Below, piece by piece: positions 16,631 through 25,022 of a stretch of DNA of 64,000 bases; the stretch's first letter is position 1; each line of letters opens with the position of its first letter. Source of the DNA: Armatimonas rosea (GTDB lineage: Bacteria; Armatimonadota; Armatimonadia; Armatimonadales; Armatimonadaceae); assembly GCF_014202505.1 (NCBI RefSeq), contig NZ_JACHGW010000003.1, forward strand, positions 620,001 to 684,000, in the 5' to 3' direction. Made by a program: the position numbers and the translations under genes. The notes under the pieces were generated by a model. That model saw only the letters and a list, made by a program, of their open reading frames with translations. It was not told the DNA's origin and searched no databases.

Positions 16631-17329
16631 TTATTTGTACACCTCGTTTAGGTAGCCGTCCTCGATCCGTAGGATACGGTCGGCGGCGGCGGCAAGACGG
16701 TCATCGTGGGTGACCATGAGAAAGGTCACGCCCAGCTCACGGGCGATCTCCCGCATCAGGGCGAAGACCTCGGCACCGGAGCGTGAGTCCAGGTTGCCCG
16801 TGGGCTCATCGGCCAGCACCAGGCGGGGGCGGTTGGTCAGCGCACGGACAATGGCGGTGCGCTGCTGCTGCCCCCCAGACATCTGGTTGGTGCGCTTGTG
16901 GAGCTGCGAGCTCAGGCCCACACGGTCGAGGAGCTCTTTGGCGTAGGCGGTGTCCGACGGCTCAGGGCCGCCTTTCTGGATCGAGACTGGCATCAGGACA
17001 TTCTCCAGGCAGGTGAACTCTTCGAGCAGGTGGTGGAACTGGAAGACAAACCCGAGCTTCTGCCCCCGGAGCTTGGCCAGCCCCAGAGAGTCTAGTGAGC
17101 CGATCTCGGTCCCATCGATCCAGGCACCGCCCTCGGTGGGCTGGTCCAGTGCGCCTAAGATATTCAGGAGCGTGCTCTTCCCCGACCCCGACTGGCCGAT
17201 AATGGCGATAAACTCCCCGGCGTAGGCGACCATATCGACGCCATGGAGCACCTCGACGGCTTTTTCGGTGCCCAGGTTGTAGGTCTTCTTGAGCTGCTGG
17301 GTCTCAACAACGATCGGGCGACTAGCCAC
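16631..17329 (-). CDS. ABC transporter ATP-binding protein (MacB/LolD type)
   Basis: 232 residues, typical for LolD/MacB-type ATPases. Walker A GQSGSGKST, Q-loop VFQFHHLLEEFT, signature MSGGQQQR, Walker B LVLADEPTGNLD and H-loop VTHDDR are all present. It would energise the adjacent FtsX-type permease. GTG at 17329 is chosen because it has GGAGGT upstream and overlaps the permease stop by eight bases; longer frames run into the permease gene. Confidence 0.95.
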   Translation of the reverse strand: MASRPIVVETQQLKKTYNLGTEKAVEVLHGVDMVAYAGEFIAIIGQSGSGKSTLLNILGALDQPTEGGAWIDGTEIGSLDSLGLAKLRGQKLGFVFQFHHLLEEFTCLENVLMPVSIQKGGPEPSDTAYAKELLDRVGLSSQLHKRTNQMSGGQQQRTAIVRALTNRPRLVLADEPTGNLDSRSGAEVFALMREIARELGVTFLMVTHDDRLAAAADRILRIEDGYLNEVYK

Positions 17330-18566
17330 GGAGCACCTCCACGGGATCAAGACGGGCCGCGCGGCGGGCGGGCCACTGCGCGGCAAGGACGGTGGCGGTG
17401 ACCACGGCGGCGTAGGCACCGGCGAAGATCCACCCATTGAGCGAGACGGGCGCGAGCTGGTCCACCCGGCCGTAGCGTGCGGGGAGGGTGATGCCATCCA
17501 CGAGGCTCAGGAAGACATAGGCACCGACACAGCCCAGGAGCGCCCCCAGCACCGCAACCCCGAGCCCCTCTAGGGTGAAGATGCGCAGGATCTGCTGCTC
17601 GGACGCCCCCATGCTCTTGAGGATGCCGATCTGCTTGCTCTTTTGCAGCACCGAGACAATCAAGACGGCAGCGATCGCACACGACGATGTGATCAGCATA
17701 AAGCTCGTGAGGAGCGTTCGGATCGTGGTCTGGGTGCGGAAGCCATTGACCATCTGCTCGTTGTCGTCGAGCCAGGACTTGACTTTCAGGCGCGGGAACA
17801 TTGCCCGCACCCGCGGCAGGGCCTCGTCCACGGCGAAGGGATCGTCGAGCTTGACCGCCACCTGAGAGACTCCAGTGCCCATGGCAAAGAGGGACTGCGC
17901 CGCCTTCAGAGGCACATAGACCTGGCTCTCATCGCTCTGGGGGTTACCGGTGTAGAAGAAGCCCGCGATCCGAAAGACCTGCGTGAACCCCTCCGACGAC
18001 TGAATCCGCACCCGATCCCCGAGCTGGAGGCGCAGCTTCTCGGCGAGGGTCATGCCGACAACCACCTCATCAGGGCCGATCTCCGGCCAGCGCCCGGCGA
18101 GCAGGCTCTCTTTGAGTGAGATCAGGCGTTCCTGCTGTTCTGGGTTAGCCCCAACAAGGGTCACGGACTGGCGCTTGGAGCCCTTGAGCACAAAGGCATT
18201 GCCTTGCACCTGGGAGAGCGCGGTCTTGAGGCCACGCAGCGATCCTACCTGGGCCTCAAGCTCGGCTCCGTTGTTGATACGCGTGCTCTGCTGAAAGGTC
18301 TGCTGGGGCTCCGAGGTGTAGACGCGGTCGGAGCCGCTCGCCACTAGGAGGCTCTCTAGAGGCACGGGCTGAATATCTTTGGGCTCGATCGTGATGTGGG
18401 CGAGGGTGCGTAGCTGGTTGCCCATGAGCTTCTTGGACATTCCCGCGATACTGCCATTGACAAAGATAATCACCATAGTCGCAATGGCAACCGCGATAAT
18501 AATTAAGATTGTCGTGCCACCGCCTGTCCGTAGGTGCCGCCAGGCGATCGTGCTCTCAAAACGCAT
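17322..18566 (-). CDS. ABC transporter permease (MacB/LolE-like, FtsX family)
   Basis: 414 residues. One N-terminal membrane helix (TTILIIIAVAIATMVIIFVNG), a periplasmic MacB_PCD domain of about 230 residues (LLAGRWPEIGPDEVVVGMTLAEKL), then three C-terminal helices of the FtsX domain (LLTSFMLITSSCAIAAVLIV, LGVAVLGALLGCVGAYVFL, IFAGAYAAVVTATVLAAQ). It pulls substrate from the inner membrane or periplasm rather than the cytosol. GGAGA precedes the ATG. Two genes for LolA-like proteins lie immediately upstream, which raises lipoprotein or lipid-like cargo as a possibility beside drug efflux. Confidence 0.9.
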   Translation of the reverse strand: MRFESTIAWRHLRTGGGTTILIIIAVAIATMVIIFVNGSIAGMSKKLMGNQLRTLAHITIEPKDIQPVPLESLLVASGSDRVYTSEPQQTFQQSTRINNGAELEAQVGSLRGLKTALSQVQGNAFVLKGSKRQSVTLVGANPEQQERLISLKESLLAGRWPEIGPDEVVVGMTLAEKLRLQLGDRVRIQSSEGFTQVFRIAGFFYTGNPQSDESQVYVPLKAAQSLFAMGTGVSQVAVKLDDPFAVDEALPRVRAMFPRLKVKSWLDDNEQMVNGFRTQTTIRTLLTSFMLITSSCAIAAVLIVSVLQKSKQIGILKSMGASEQQILRIFTLEGLGVAVLGALLGCVGAYVFLSLVDGITLPARYGRVDQLAPVSLNGWIFAGAYAAVVTATVLAAQWPARRAARLDPVEVLRG

Positions 18567-18578
18567 CGGCTGGGTCTC

Positions 18579-19307
18579 CTAGGAAGGCAGTTTGAAGTCG
18601 TCGGGGGAGAGGGTGGGGTTGATCTCCGTGGCAACGACCTTGAGCTTCACCGAGGCCATTTTGGGGAGACCGTCCATCTTCACCCCCAGCTCCACGGGCA
18701 CTTTGACTCCTTGGACGGTCTCGAAGCGCTCGTAGGTGAACTCCTGCTCGATACGCTTGTTGGCGGTCGTGGTCTGGACCACACGCTCTGCGAGGAGCGT
18801 CCCATCTGGGGCGAGGAGGTAGGTCCAGGCACACGCGCACTGCTCGACCTTGGGCTCGTCGCGGCCCTGCATCACCGGCATGAGCCGCGCCTCTCGGGTT
18901 CGGGTAAGCGAGCTGCCCTTGCGCTTGCCGATTGCGTCGGTCGGCTTGGCCTGGAGCGTGTCGTGGGTAATACTCAGTGCAAGCAGCCCGATCAGGCCGG
19001 TCTGCATGTTCGGGACAAAATCAAAGGGTACTTTCGCCGTGCCTAGCGGCGTCGTACCCGCCTTCGCGGTCCAGAAAACGCGGCCCTCGGCGGTCTCTTG
19101 GTGGATACGATTCAGCTTGCCGTTCTCCCAAAACTCCACGCGGCCACGCCGGTTCTTGAAGTCAAAGAGGAACCGTGTGCGCATCGACGGCCCCTTCATG
19201 CCCATCATGCGCACCTCCATCGCTGCCTCTTGGCGCAGGCTGGTAAGCGTTGTCAGCCCATGGGGTGCGGCAATCTTGCCCAGAAGCTCTTTCTCGTCTT
19301 GTCTCAT
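18579..19307 (-). CDS. LolA-like protein of the efflux operon
   Basis: 242 residues with an all-beta pattern resembling the LolA/outer-membrane lipoprotein-sorting fold: MRTRFLFDFKNRRGRVEFWENG, YLLAPDGTLLAERVVQT, VPVELGVKMDG and the terminal NPTLSPDDFKLP, which echoes the usual ending of such proteins. It has no signal peptide or lipobox, unusual if it is periplasmic. The start overlaps the previous gene by four bases (ATGA) and the end is 12 bases from the permease, so it is part of the same transcript. Confidence 0.6.
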   Translation of the reverse strand: MRQDEKELLGKIAAPHGLTTLTSLRQEAAMEVRMMGMKGPSMRTRFLFDFKNRRGRVEFWENGKLNRIHQETAEGRVFWTAKAGTTPLGTAKVPFDFVPNMQTGLIGLLALSITHDTLQAKPTDAIGKRKGSSLTRTREARLMPVMQGRDEPKVEQCACAWTYLLAPDGTLLAERVVQTTTANKRIEQEFTYERFETVQGVKVPVELGVKMDGLPKMASVKLKVVATEINPTLSPDDFKLPS

Positions 19308-20143
19308 TGATGTCCTATCTCTTCTTTAAATGGCTTTAGTGGCATTGGGACCTTAATCCAATCGGAGGGGATCGTGAAGCGTGTGGCCTCGACCGCGGCG
19401 TCTTCACGTGCGGTCACCTCCAGGCTCAGGCGAGTGGGGGGCGGAAAGTCTCCTTGGGGGAGGTTGCTGCCCTGAAACGCGAGCTGGATATCGGTCTTAA
19501 GGGGGTAGCCGGCGCGGGCACGGTCCACTTGCGAGACCAGCGAGCGCAAAAACGGCATCCCCAGCTCCCCGAGTGCCAGATAGACAAGCGGGGCAAACAG
19601 CGCAGTCTCCGTGGTGGATCGCGACGGCGAGAGCGTAATCGTCCCCGATGCCAGAAGCTGCGGTACCTTCATACCACCGCCAGGAAAGCCTCCGCCGCCA
19701 GGGAGCTGAGGCTCAAGCCGGAGCACCCCTTCGAGGGTTGTCTTTATGGGCTCGGTCGTGGAGTTTTCGCGCTTCTCTCGCTGGAGACGCGCGAAGATCG
19801 TGGTCTGGAGGCGAATCTGCGCGGGGACGTTGGCGGGGAGCTCGCCCATTCGAGAGGAGATATCCTCAAGCTTGCTCCAGCTCTGTGTGGAGTAGGTGCG
19901 GTTTGCTGGGTCGAGATGCGTGAGCTCGCGGCGTTTTTCGTCGAAGAGGAGCGAGAGCCCATCGGAGCGATCCAAGCGTGCGAGGCTACCACTCTGGTAG
20001 AGCGTGAAGGTGAGGCGGGGCTTGGCCTCGGGCGTGATCGTGCCACGGAGCGTGACATCGCCACGCACCGGGAGGCTAGTGACAAGCAAGCTGCCAAGAG
20101 AGAGAAGCCCGGCGAGAGCCCGGCGAGGCATTCTAGGGTGCAC
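19304..20143 (-). CDS. Secreted DUF4412/LolA-like protein
   Basis: About 279 residues. A signal peptide (RRALAGLLSLGSLLVTSLPVRG) is followed by beta-rich sequence with features of DUF4412-like proteins (LSLLFDEKRRELTHLDPANRTY, a Gly-rich loop LPGGGGFPGGGMK, and a C-terminal FTIPSDWIKVPMPL). GTG 20143 overlaps the DoxX stop (TAGTG) and has GGAAG about 10 bases upstream; ATG 20131 is the alternative. Periplasmic or outer-membrane location is likely. Role unknown; the operon suggests substrate handling for the exporter. Confidence 0.6.
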   Translation of the reverse strand: MHPRMPRRALAGLLSLGSLLVTSLPVRGDVTLRGTITPEAKPRLTFTLYQSGSLARLDRSDGLSLLFDEKRRELTHLDPANRTYSTQSWSKLEDISSRMGELPANVPAQIRLQTTIFARLQREKRENSTTEPIKTTLEGVLRLEPQLPGGGGFPGGGMKVPQLLASGTITLSPSRSTTETALFAPLVYLALGELGMPFLRSLVSQVDRARAGYPLKTDIQLAFQGSNLPQGDFPPPTRLSLEVTAREDAAVEATRFTIPSDWIKVPMPLKPFKEEIGHQ

Positions 20144-20529
20144 TAGTAGAGTTCTTCCTTTCGTGAGAGCGAACACCGTTGACGTAGTAAGTAAGACACA
20201 AGTGAGAGAACTAAGAGGACGAAAGGAGGAAGGCTCTGGGGGAGGGGTTGCCCGGCGAGAAGATGAGAAAACCCCGCTCCCAGCAGAAGAAACGTAAAAC
20301 CAGCATAGGCCCACTCTCGGAGCCGTATGTCCTGGGTAAAGAGCGCCGCAGCCCCTGCCAGCTTAGCGACTCCCAGCATTCCCGGAAGAAACATAGGGTA
20401 GCCGAGCGCCTGAAGGGACGCCACCACACGCGGGTTTCCGGTGAGACTCATCACTCCAGAGCCGGTCATGGCGAGGGCAAACAGGCAGGTAGCAACCCAC
20501 CCTAAGACTAGTTTCGGTGTACGTTTCAT
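20143..20529 (-). CDS. DoxX-like membrane protein
   Basis: 128 residues with four membrane helices (LVLGWVATCLFALAMTGSG, YPMFLPGMLGVAKLAGAAAL, EWAYAGFTFLLLGAGFSHL, LPPFVLLVLSLVSYLLRQ). The pattern SLQALGYPMFLPGMLGVAKLAGAAAL is typical of the DoxX-like family. First gene of the efflux operon, preceded by a -35/-10 promoter and a TetR-like operator. There is no clear ribosome site. Family members are often redox or membrane-stress associated; the role here is not known. Confidence 0.8.
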   Translation of the reverse strand: MKRTPKLVLGWVATCLFALAMTGSGVMSLTGNPRVVASLQALGYPMFLPGMLGVAKLAGAAALFTQDIRLREWAYAGFTFLLLGAGFSHLLAGQPLPQSLPPFVLLVLSLVSYLLRQRCSLSRKEELY

Positions 20530-20534
20530 ATTAA

Positions 20535-20577
20535 TTGATCAGTCAGTCAATTTTATCATGAGCCAAGAGCTTGTCAA
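20535..20577 (-). promoter_or_regulatory. Promoter and operator of the efflux operon
   Basis: On the minus strand, TTGACA (20572-20577), a 16-base spacer and TAAAAT (20550-20555) form a near-consensus promoter. Directly downstream lies TTGACTGACTGATCAA (20535-20550), whose outer TTGA/TCAA arms are inverted and whose centre repeats CTGA, the layout of many TetR-family operators. A repressor bound here would block open-complex formation. The TetR gene next door is the obvious candidate. Confidence 0.7.
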
Positions 20578-20600
20578 GAGGTGCGCGAAAAAACGTGATT

Positions 20601-20730
20601 GCCCCCGACGGTAAACCTCCGGGCTATGGGGTGGGCAAGCCGCCGTTCGCTTCGCTCAGATACATCGTCTACCGATGAGGCACGAGGAGGCGGCCGAAGG
20701 TCCAAGAGCCGGACGATCTCCGTCCTGGCA
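20601..20730. repeat. Hairpin-capped intergenic element HCE-6
   Basis: Left hairpin 20601-20624 (GCCC...GGGC around a GGTAAACC core), a middle part homologous to HCE-4 (TCGCTTCGCTCAGA...GAGGAGGCGGCCGAAGG, 20646-20700), and a right hairpin GGACG-ATCTC-CGTCC near 20710-20725. It separates the TetR gene from the efflux promoter. Confidence 0.75.
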
Positions 20731-20743
20731 ATCTCCGTGCAGG

Positions 20744-21385
20744 CTAGCCCTCGGTCGAGGAAGGCGAGGGGGACGCCAGTGTCCCTTGGAGGAAGTCGTC
20801 CACGAGCTGAAAGCGGACCTTGTCGAGCTCAAGCGCCTGGGCGCTGGGAATCTGCATCACCTCGCGGGAGAAGAAGAAGTGGAACATCGCCCCCATAAAC
20901 CGGATGGTCGTGAGGGTGGGATCCAGGTCCACACGGAGCGTTCCGTTCTCGATATGTGTCCGAAAGATCCCCTCCAGCCGCGCGAAGACCTGCTTCTCCA
21001 TCGCCTCGGTCATCAGGCGGGCGAACTCAGGGCGGCGGAGCGCCTCGCCCATGAGCACGCGCATCAGCTTGACAGTCTTGGGGTTGCTGAGGTCCCGAAG
21101 TACCATCCCCGTGATCTCGTAGAGAACGTCTTTGAGGGGGCGGCTTGGGTCGAAGGTCACCGGCGGGGGCTGGGGCATGCGGGAGAGCAGCGCCTCGCGC
21201 AGGAGCTCTAGCTTGTCGGTGAAGTAGTGGTAGATCAGCCCCGGCGAGGCGATTCCTGCGACACGAGCGACCTCTTTATTGCTCGTCCCCTCAAACCCCT
21301 TCTCGGAGAAGACTTCCAGAGCGGCATCGATAATCTGCTCCCGGCGCTCCTCAGGGGGCAGGTGCTTTCGCGTGGGATTGGACAC
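20744..21385 (-). CDS. TetR/AcrR-family transcriptional regulator
   Basis: 213 residues. N-terminal TetR helix-turn-helix domain, residues about 8-60: EERREQIIDAALEVFSEKGFEGTSNKEVARVAGIASPGLIYHYFTDKLELL. The C-terminal ligand domain (VLYEITGMVLRDL, MRVLMGEALRRPEFARLM, MGAMFHFFFSREVM) is of the AcrR_C type. GTG 21385 is chosen because TACTAT lies seven bases upstream. It is likely the repressor of the downstream efflux operon through the operator at 20535-20550, and its ligand may be an exported compound. Confidence 0.9.
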   Translation of the reverse strand: MSNPTRKHLPPEERREQIIDAALEVFSEKGFEGTSNKEVARVAGIASPGLIYHYFTDKLELLREALLSRMPQPPPVTFDPSRPLKDVLYEITGMVLRDLSNPKTVKLMRVLMGEALRRPEFARLMTEAMEKQVFARLEGIFRTHIENGTLRVDLDPTLTTIRFMGAMFHFFFSREVMQIPSAQALELDKVRFQLVDDFLQGTLASPSPSSTEG

Positions 21386-21392
21386 AGGCAAG

Positions 21393-21398
21393 ATAGTA
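21393..21398 (-). promoter_or_regulatory. -10 box TACTAT, leaderless start of TetR gene
   Basis: Minus-strand TACTAT ends seven bases before GTG 21385. Confidence 0.5.
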
Positions 21399-21487
21399 CC
21401 GCCGACCGAGCGAGCCGGCAACTGCGCTGTTATTCCACCGTAACGCAAGACAGGCTACAATGCAGGTATCGAAAGGAACTCACGACG

Positions 21488-21961
21488 ATGTTCATTGCCC
21501 CTTGCCTTGCCGTCCTTGCCCTCCTGCCAGCTCCAAAAATCGACTCCTTTGAGGCAACACTCAAGGCGACCAGCTATGCCTACAAGGCCGATAAGGACGG
21601 TGACTACCATGTCGAGCTGAGCTGGGACGAAGAGAAGCGCTCCCAGCTGGTGCTGATCCGGGGAAAGGGAACCCTCATCACCGAGCCCAAGCAACAGGAC
21701 ACAACAAGTCGAGAGCTCTGGGCGGTCTGCTGGCAGGGCAAGGAAAAGCCCAGCGCTGAGATTGTCGAGAAGCTGGCGCTGAAGCACTACAAGCTTGGGG
21801 CCTTTCAGCTAGAAAAAGGCTCTAGCGGCACTTGGAGTGCCTACTACCGGGTCGATGTCCCAGAGGACGCTCCGGCGAGCTTTCTGCGCCAAGCCATCCG
21901 CATCACTGCCGAGGCCGCCGATGATATGGAAAAAGAGCTACTCGGCACCGACGACTTCTAG
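21488..21961 (+). CDS. YbjN-like small protein, putatively secreted
   Basis: 157 residues. A short hydrophobic N-terminus (MFIAPCLAVLALLPAP) may be a signal peptide. The remainder has the alpha-beta alternation of YbjN/type III chaperone-like domains (YHVELSWDEEKRSQLVLIRGKG, HYKLGAFQLEKGSSGTWSAYYRV, SFLRQAIRITAEAADDMEKEL). YbjN-like proteins are thought to bind partner proteins. The ATG at 21488 follows AAAGGA; TACAAT near 21454-21459 may be the promoter. It converges on and overlaps the next gene by 24 bases. Family assignment is tentative. Confidence 0.45.
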   Translation: MFIAPCLAVLALLPAPKIDSFEATLKATSYAYKADKDGDYHVELSWDEEKRSQLVLIRGKGTLITEPKQQDTTSRELWAVCWQGKEKPSAEIVEKLALKHYKLGAFQLEKGSSGTWSAYYRVDVPEDAPASFLRQAIRITAEAADDMEKELLGTDDF

Positions 21962-22975
21962 CCTGCGCGGCGGGGCCGCTTCCCAGCGCTCGTAGAGTCC
22001 CTCCGCGAGCGTTCGCACAAAGTCGCGGCCTTGGGGCCCGTTTTCCAGTGCCGCCAGCCAGTTCTCTGGGATCGCCGCGCTCCTGTGAAAGGCACCGGCT
22101 AGTGCGCCCGCCATCGCCGCGATGGTGTCGGCATCCCCCCCAAGCCGGACGGCGTAGAGGATGCAGTCGGGGAGGGAGTCCCAGCGCGAGAGAAAGGCAA
22201 AGAGCGCAGCCGGCACGGAGAGGGTGGCCGTGAGATCGGTGCCCAGCCGCGCCGCAACCACACAGGGCTCAGGCTCGGCGGCGAGAAAGCCCTCTACCTC
22301 CGCAAGCTTCTTGAGGAAGATCTCGTCGTGGGTGCCGGACCGGATAAAGCCAAGGAGCTGGGCCACATCCAGCTCGTCTGCTCCCTCCGCGACCTGCCGC
22401 AGGACCCCCGCAACCGCGAGAGCGATGACGACCGCTCCCTCGATGCCGTGGGGATGCGTGTGGGTGGGGAGGCTGGAGAGCCGTGCCTGCTCGCGAATCG
22501 TCGCTACCTCGCTGTCCCAGAAAAACGCCCCGATCGGCGCGACCCGCATCGCGGCCCCGTTGCCATAGCTTCCTCGCCCCCCGAAGACCTGGCGCGCGGG
22601 CTCGTCCCACGGCCGCCCCTGCTTGAGCGCATCCAGCACTCCGTAGGCACCCGGGCCGTAGCCACGCCACGGCTGAAAGTTGGTGGCAAAGCGCTGCGCC
22701 AGCGTCTCCGGGACGATCTCCCCCTCCTCGACCAGTATCTGCGCGACACCGATCGCCATCTGGGTATCGTCGGAGTAGCGTGCCTCTCCCGCCGCGACCT
22801 TTCCGCCCGTGATGAGCCCCAGCACCGCCGTGGCGAGCTCCTGCTCCCCGCGGGGAAGTAGGGGAAACCGATCAAGCTGCTCCGCCATGCGGACGCAGTC
22901 CCAGCCCTCTACCGGCAAGCCAATCGCATCGCCCACCATGGTCCCTAGAAGCATCCCAACAAAGTGCTCTTTCAT
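21938..22975 (-). CDS. ADP-ribosylglycohydrolase family protein
   Basis: Removes ADP-ribose from proteins or small molecules; 345 residues, all helical. Signature dinuclear metal motifs are present: GTMVGDAIGLPVEG near the N-terminus, ARYSDDTQMA (SDDT), and the C-terminal GGDADTIAAMAGALAGA. These match DraG/ARH-type hydrolases, so it should be active. Last gene of a seven-gene minus-strand operon starting with AhpC. Confidence 0.92.
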   Translation of the reverse strand: MKEHFVGMLLGTMVGDAIGLPVEGWDCVRMAEQLDRFPLLPRGEQELATAVLGLITGGKVAAGEARYSDDTQMAIGVAQILVEEGEIVPETLAQRFATNFQPWRGYGPGAYGVLDALKQGRPWDEPARQVFGGRGSYGNGAAMRVAPIGAFFWDSEVATIREQARLSSLPTHTHPHGIEGAVVIALAVAGVLRQVAEGADELDVAQLLGFIRSGTHDEIFLKKLAEVEGFLAAEPEPCVVAARLGTDLTATLSVPAALFAFLSRWDSLPDCILYAVRLGGDADTIAAMAGALAGAFHRSAAIPENWLAALENGPQGRDFVRTLAEGLYERWEAAPPRRLEVVGAE

Positions 22976-22983
22976 GCTTTTAC

Positions 22984-24042
22984 CTAATCCGAGCCCAGCC
23001 GTGCCAGCCGTGCGACTGTTCCTTGGAGGATCTCGCTGGTCTGCTGGAAGAGGGTGTAGAACATTGCCTCGCGCATCCGGCGCTGGGCGGGGTGGTCGAG
23101 GCTATTGGCTCCCCCCGATGCCGCCGCGACTCCGGTGTGTGCCGCACGCACGCCGAGCTCGATCGCCCAGGCACGGGCTTGGAGGGCCTGCTCGCGCCAG
23201 TCGAGGGCGGATCTATCCCCATCGGCGAGGGTGAAGCAGCGCTCGCGGCACTGCGCCAGCTCGGATTCCAGGGCATCGGCGGCTTGGGCGAGCACGGGGA
23301 AGGGTTTCTTGGTAGCAAGCTGGCGCAGCAGGCGGATGCTGCCTTGGGTCACCCCAAACATCGGGGCGACATTGTTACAGAGGTTGGCTGTGTCGCTGGC
23401 GGCGAGCTGCTCGGGCGAGGAGTCCCGCACCCAGTCGGACTCGGGGACAAAGAGGTCCGTGAGAGTGGCCTCGACCGTCTCCGTCGCGTTCATGGCGCAG
23501 AGCGGCAGGGGCGCCGAGACCCGCTGGTGCGCGCTCAGAGTGGCGGGGACATAGAGGTAGATGTGCTTGTCATCGGGGAGGTGCGCTCCGTAGATGGTGG
23601 CGGAGAGAACCGGCCAGCCGGTCACCCAGGGCGCGGTCCCATTAAGGAGCCAGCCGCCATCGACGGGCGTGGCGCGGAGCATGGGCTGGGGACGGCGCAG
23701 GTGTCCAAACCCAACCCCGACATAGTGCTTGCCGGTGATCATCTCTGCCAGAAAGCGCTCCCGCAGCGAGGGGTTGGCGCTGTTGGCGAGCTGTCCACAC
23801 GAGCCCAGGTGCTGGATCAGGACAAAGTAGGTCGTCCCACACGCCCCGCAGAGTGCCTCCACCAGCCCTCGTCGGAAGGCATCGCCGCCAAAGGTGCCAT
23901 CGGCGAGCCCTGCGGCGGCGAGCGACTCGAGGTTCTCTCGGGGCACGAGGCCGCTCTGGTCCACGCGCTCGGCATTGGGCTCAAGGAGGTCGTCACAAAT
24001 CCGCTGGGCCTCGGCGAGGCGGGCAAGTTCTTGTTCGGTCAC
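22984..24042 (-). CDS. Acyl-CoA dehydrogenase-fold flavoprotein
   Basis: 352 residues with the acyl-CoA dehydrogenase fold: an N-terminal helical domain (VEALCGACGTTYFVLIQHLGSCGQL), the beta domain GWLLNGTAPWVTGW, and a C-terminal four-helix domain (AIELGVRAAHTGVAAASGGANSL). True dehydrogenases keep a Glu base that I cannot place here; the presence of an LLM flavoprotein next door suggests the DszC/HpaB-like monooxygenase branch instead. The GTG start has TACACT six bases upstream, so an internal leaderless transcript is possible; otherwise it is in the operon (two-base gap). Confidence 0.78.
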   Translation of the reverse strand: MTEQELARLAEAQRICDDLLEPNAERVDQSGLVPRENLESLAAAGLADGTFGGDAFRRGLVEALCGACGTTYFVLIQHLGSCGQLANSANPSLRERFLAEMITGKHYVGVGFGHLRRPQPMLRATPVDGGWLLNGTAPWVTGWPVLSATIYGAHLPDDKHIYLYVPATLSAHQRVSAPLPLCAMNATETVEATLTDLFVPESDWVRDSSPEQLAASDTANLCNNVAPMFGVTQGSIRLLRQLATKKPFPVLAQAADALESELAQCRERCFTLADGDRSALDWREQALQARAWAIELGVRAAHTGVAAASGGANSLDHPAQRRMREAMFYTLFQQTSEILQGTVARLARLGSD

Positions 24043-24044
24043 GG

Positions 24045-25016
24045 CTAGAGTGTACCCAGTGCGGGCCGGACCGCCTCCGCAAGACGGCGGATCGTCGCAT
24101 GGATTTGTTCCGGGGTGAGACCGGCCCAGCTGGGCTCCAGGTTGATCACATCGAACTCCGTCTCGGCGCGGAGGGTCGCGATCTGCTCCGCGACACTCTC
24201 CGGGCCGCCGACCAGGAAGTTGATCGGGTGTCCACAGAGCTCCCAGGGATCGTCGGGCTCGGGGGTCTCCGCCGGGATCTTGCCCTCGTCCCGGAAGCGC
24301 CGCCAGAGGGTTCGGAGCGCGGGCTCCAGCTCCGCCATTGCTGTGGCATTGTCGGGGCCGACATAGACCGGGCGGTTGGCGGCGATCAGGCCCGTGCCGC
24401 CGGAGTCGAGGTAGGCCTGGCGGTACTGCTTGTACTGCTCCGGGGTGCGCAGGTGGGAGTACATCACGTTCATCCCCAGCCGCCCGGCGTTCTGCGCGCT
24501 TCCCACACTGTTGACCGCTTGCCAGCTCCGGGAGTGCAGGGTGGGACTGGCGTGGGGCAGGCTCTCGGGATCGGCCCAGGCCGCCAAAATCTCCCCAAGA
24601 GCATCTGCGAAGTTCTCATGCCGCTCCTGCTCCGAGACCAGCGCCTTCCCAAAGAGCACCGACTCCGTGGGCGAGCTACCGCTCCCAAAACCGGGAGCGA
24701 GCCGTCCCTGCATCAGCGTGTCCGCCACCGCGGCCTGCTCCGCAATCGCCAAGGGATGGTGCAGGTTCAGGCAGATAATGGCCGTCCCGAGCTGAATCTG
24801 CGTGGTCTGCGCCGCCAAGTGCTGCGCAAAGAGCAGGGGCCAGGGGAGGTGGCCGTAGTGGACATAGCGGTGGTGCTCGCTGAACCAGTAGTAGTCAAAG
24901 CCCAGCGAGTCGGCGAGGCGGACGTAGCCCGCCACCTCCGCAAAGACCTCGCCCGATGCTCGCTCGCGCGGGGCCTCCACATGGTCGGTGAGCGCAAAGC
25001 GCAGCGGGTTGGGCAT
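24045..25016 (-). CDS. LLM-class flavin-dependent oxidoreductase
   Basis: Luciferase-like (bacterial luciferase/F420 superfamily) TIM-barrel enzyme; 323 residues. Typical features: LADSLGFDYYWFSEHHRYVHYG, the core strand segment IQLGTAIICLNLHHPLAIAEQAA, GRLAPGFGSGS, and a C-terminal FLVGGPESVAEQI. These proteins oxidise substrates with reduced flavin or F420. Located six bases from the LOG gene and two bases from the acyl-CoA dehydrogenase-like gene, with which it could form a functional pair. Confidence 0.9.
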   Translation of the reverse strand: MPNPLRFALTDHVEAPRERASGEVFAEVAGYVRLADSLGFDYYWFSEHHRYVHYGHLPWPLLFAQHLAAQTTQIQLGTAIICLNLHHPLAIAEQAAVADTLMQGRLAPGFGSGSSPTESVLFGKALVSEQERHENFADALGEILAAWADPESLPHASPTLHSRSWQAVNSVGSAQNAGRLGMNVMYSHLRTPEQYKQYRQAYLDSGGTGLIAANRPVYVGPDNATAMAELEPALRTLWRRFRDEGKIPAETPEPDDPWELCGHPINFLVGGPESVAEQIATLRAETEFDVINLEPSWAGLTPEQIHATIRRLAEAVRPALGTL

Positions 25017-25022
25017 GAGTCT

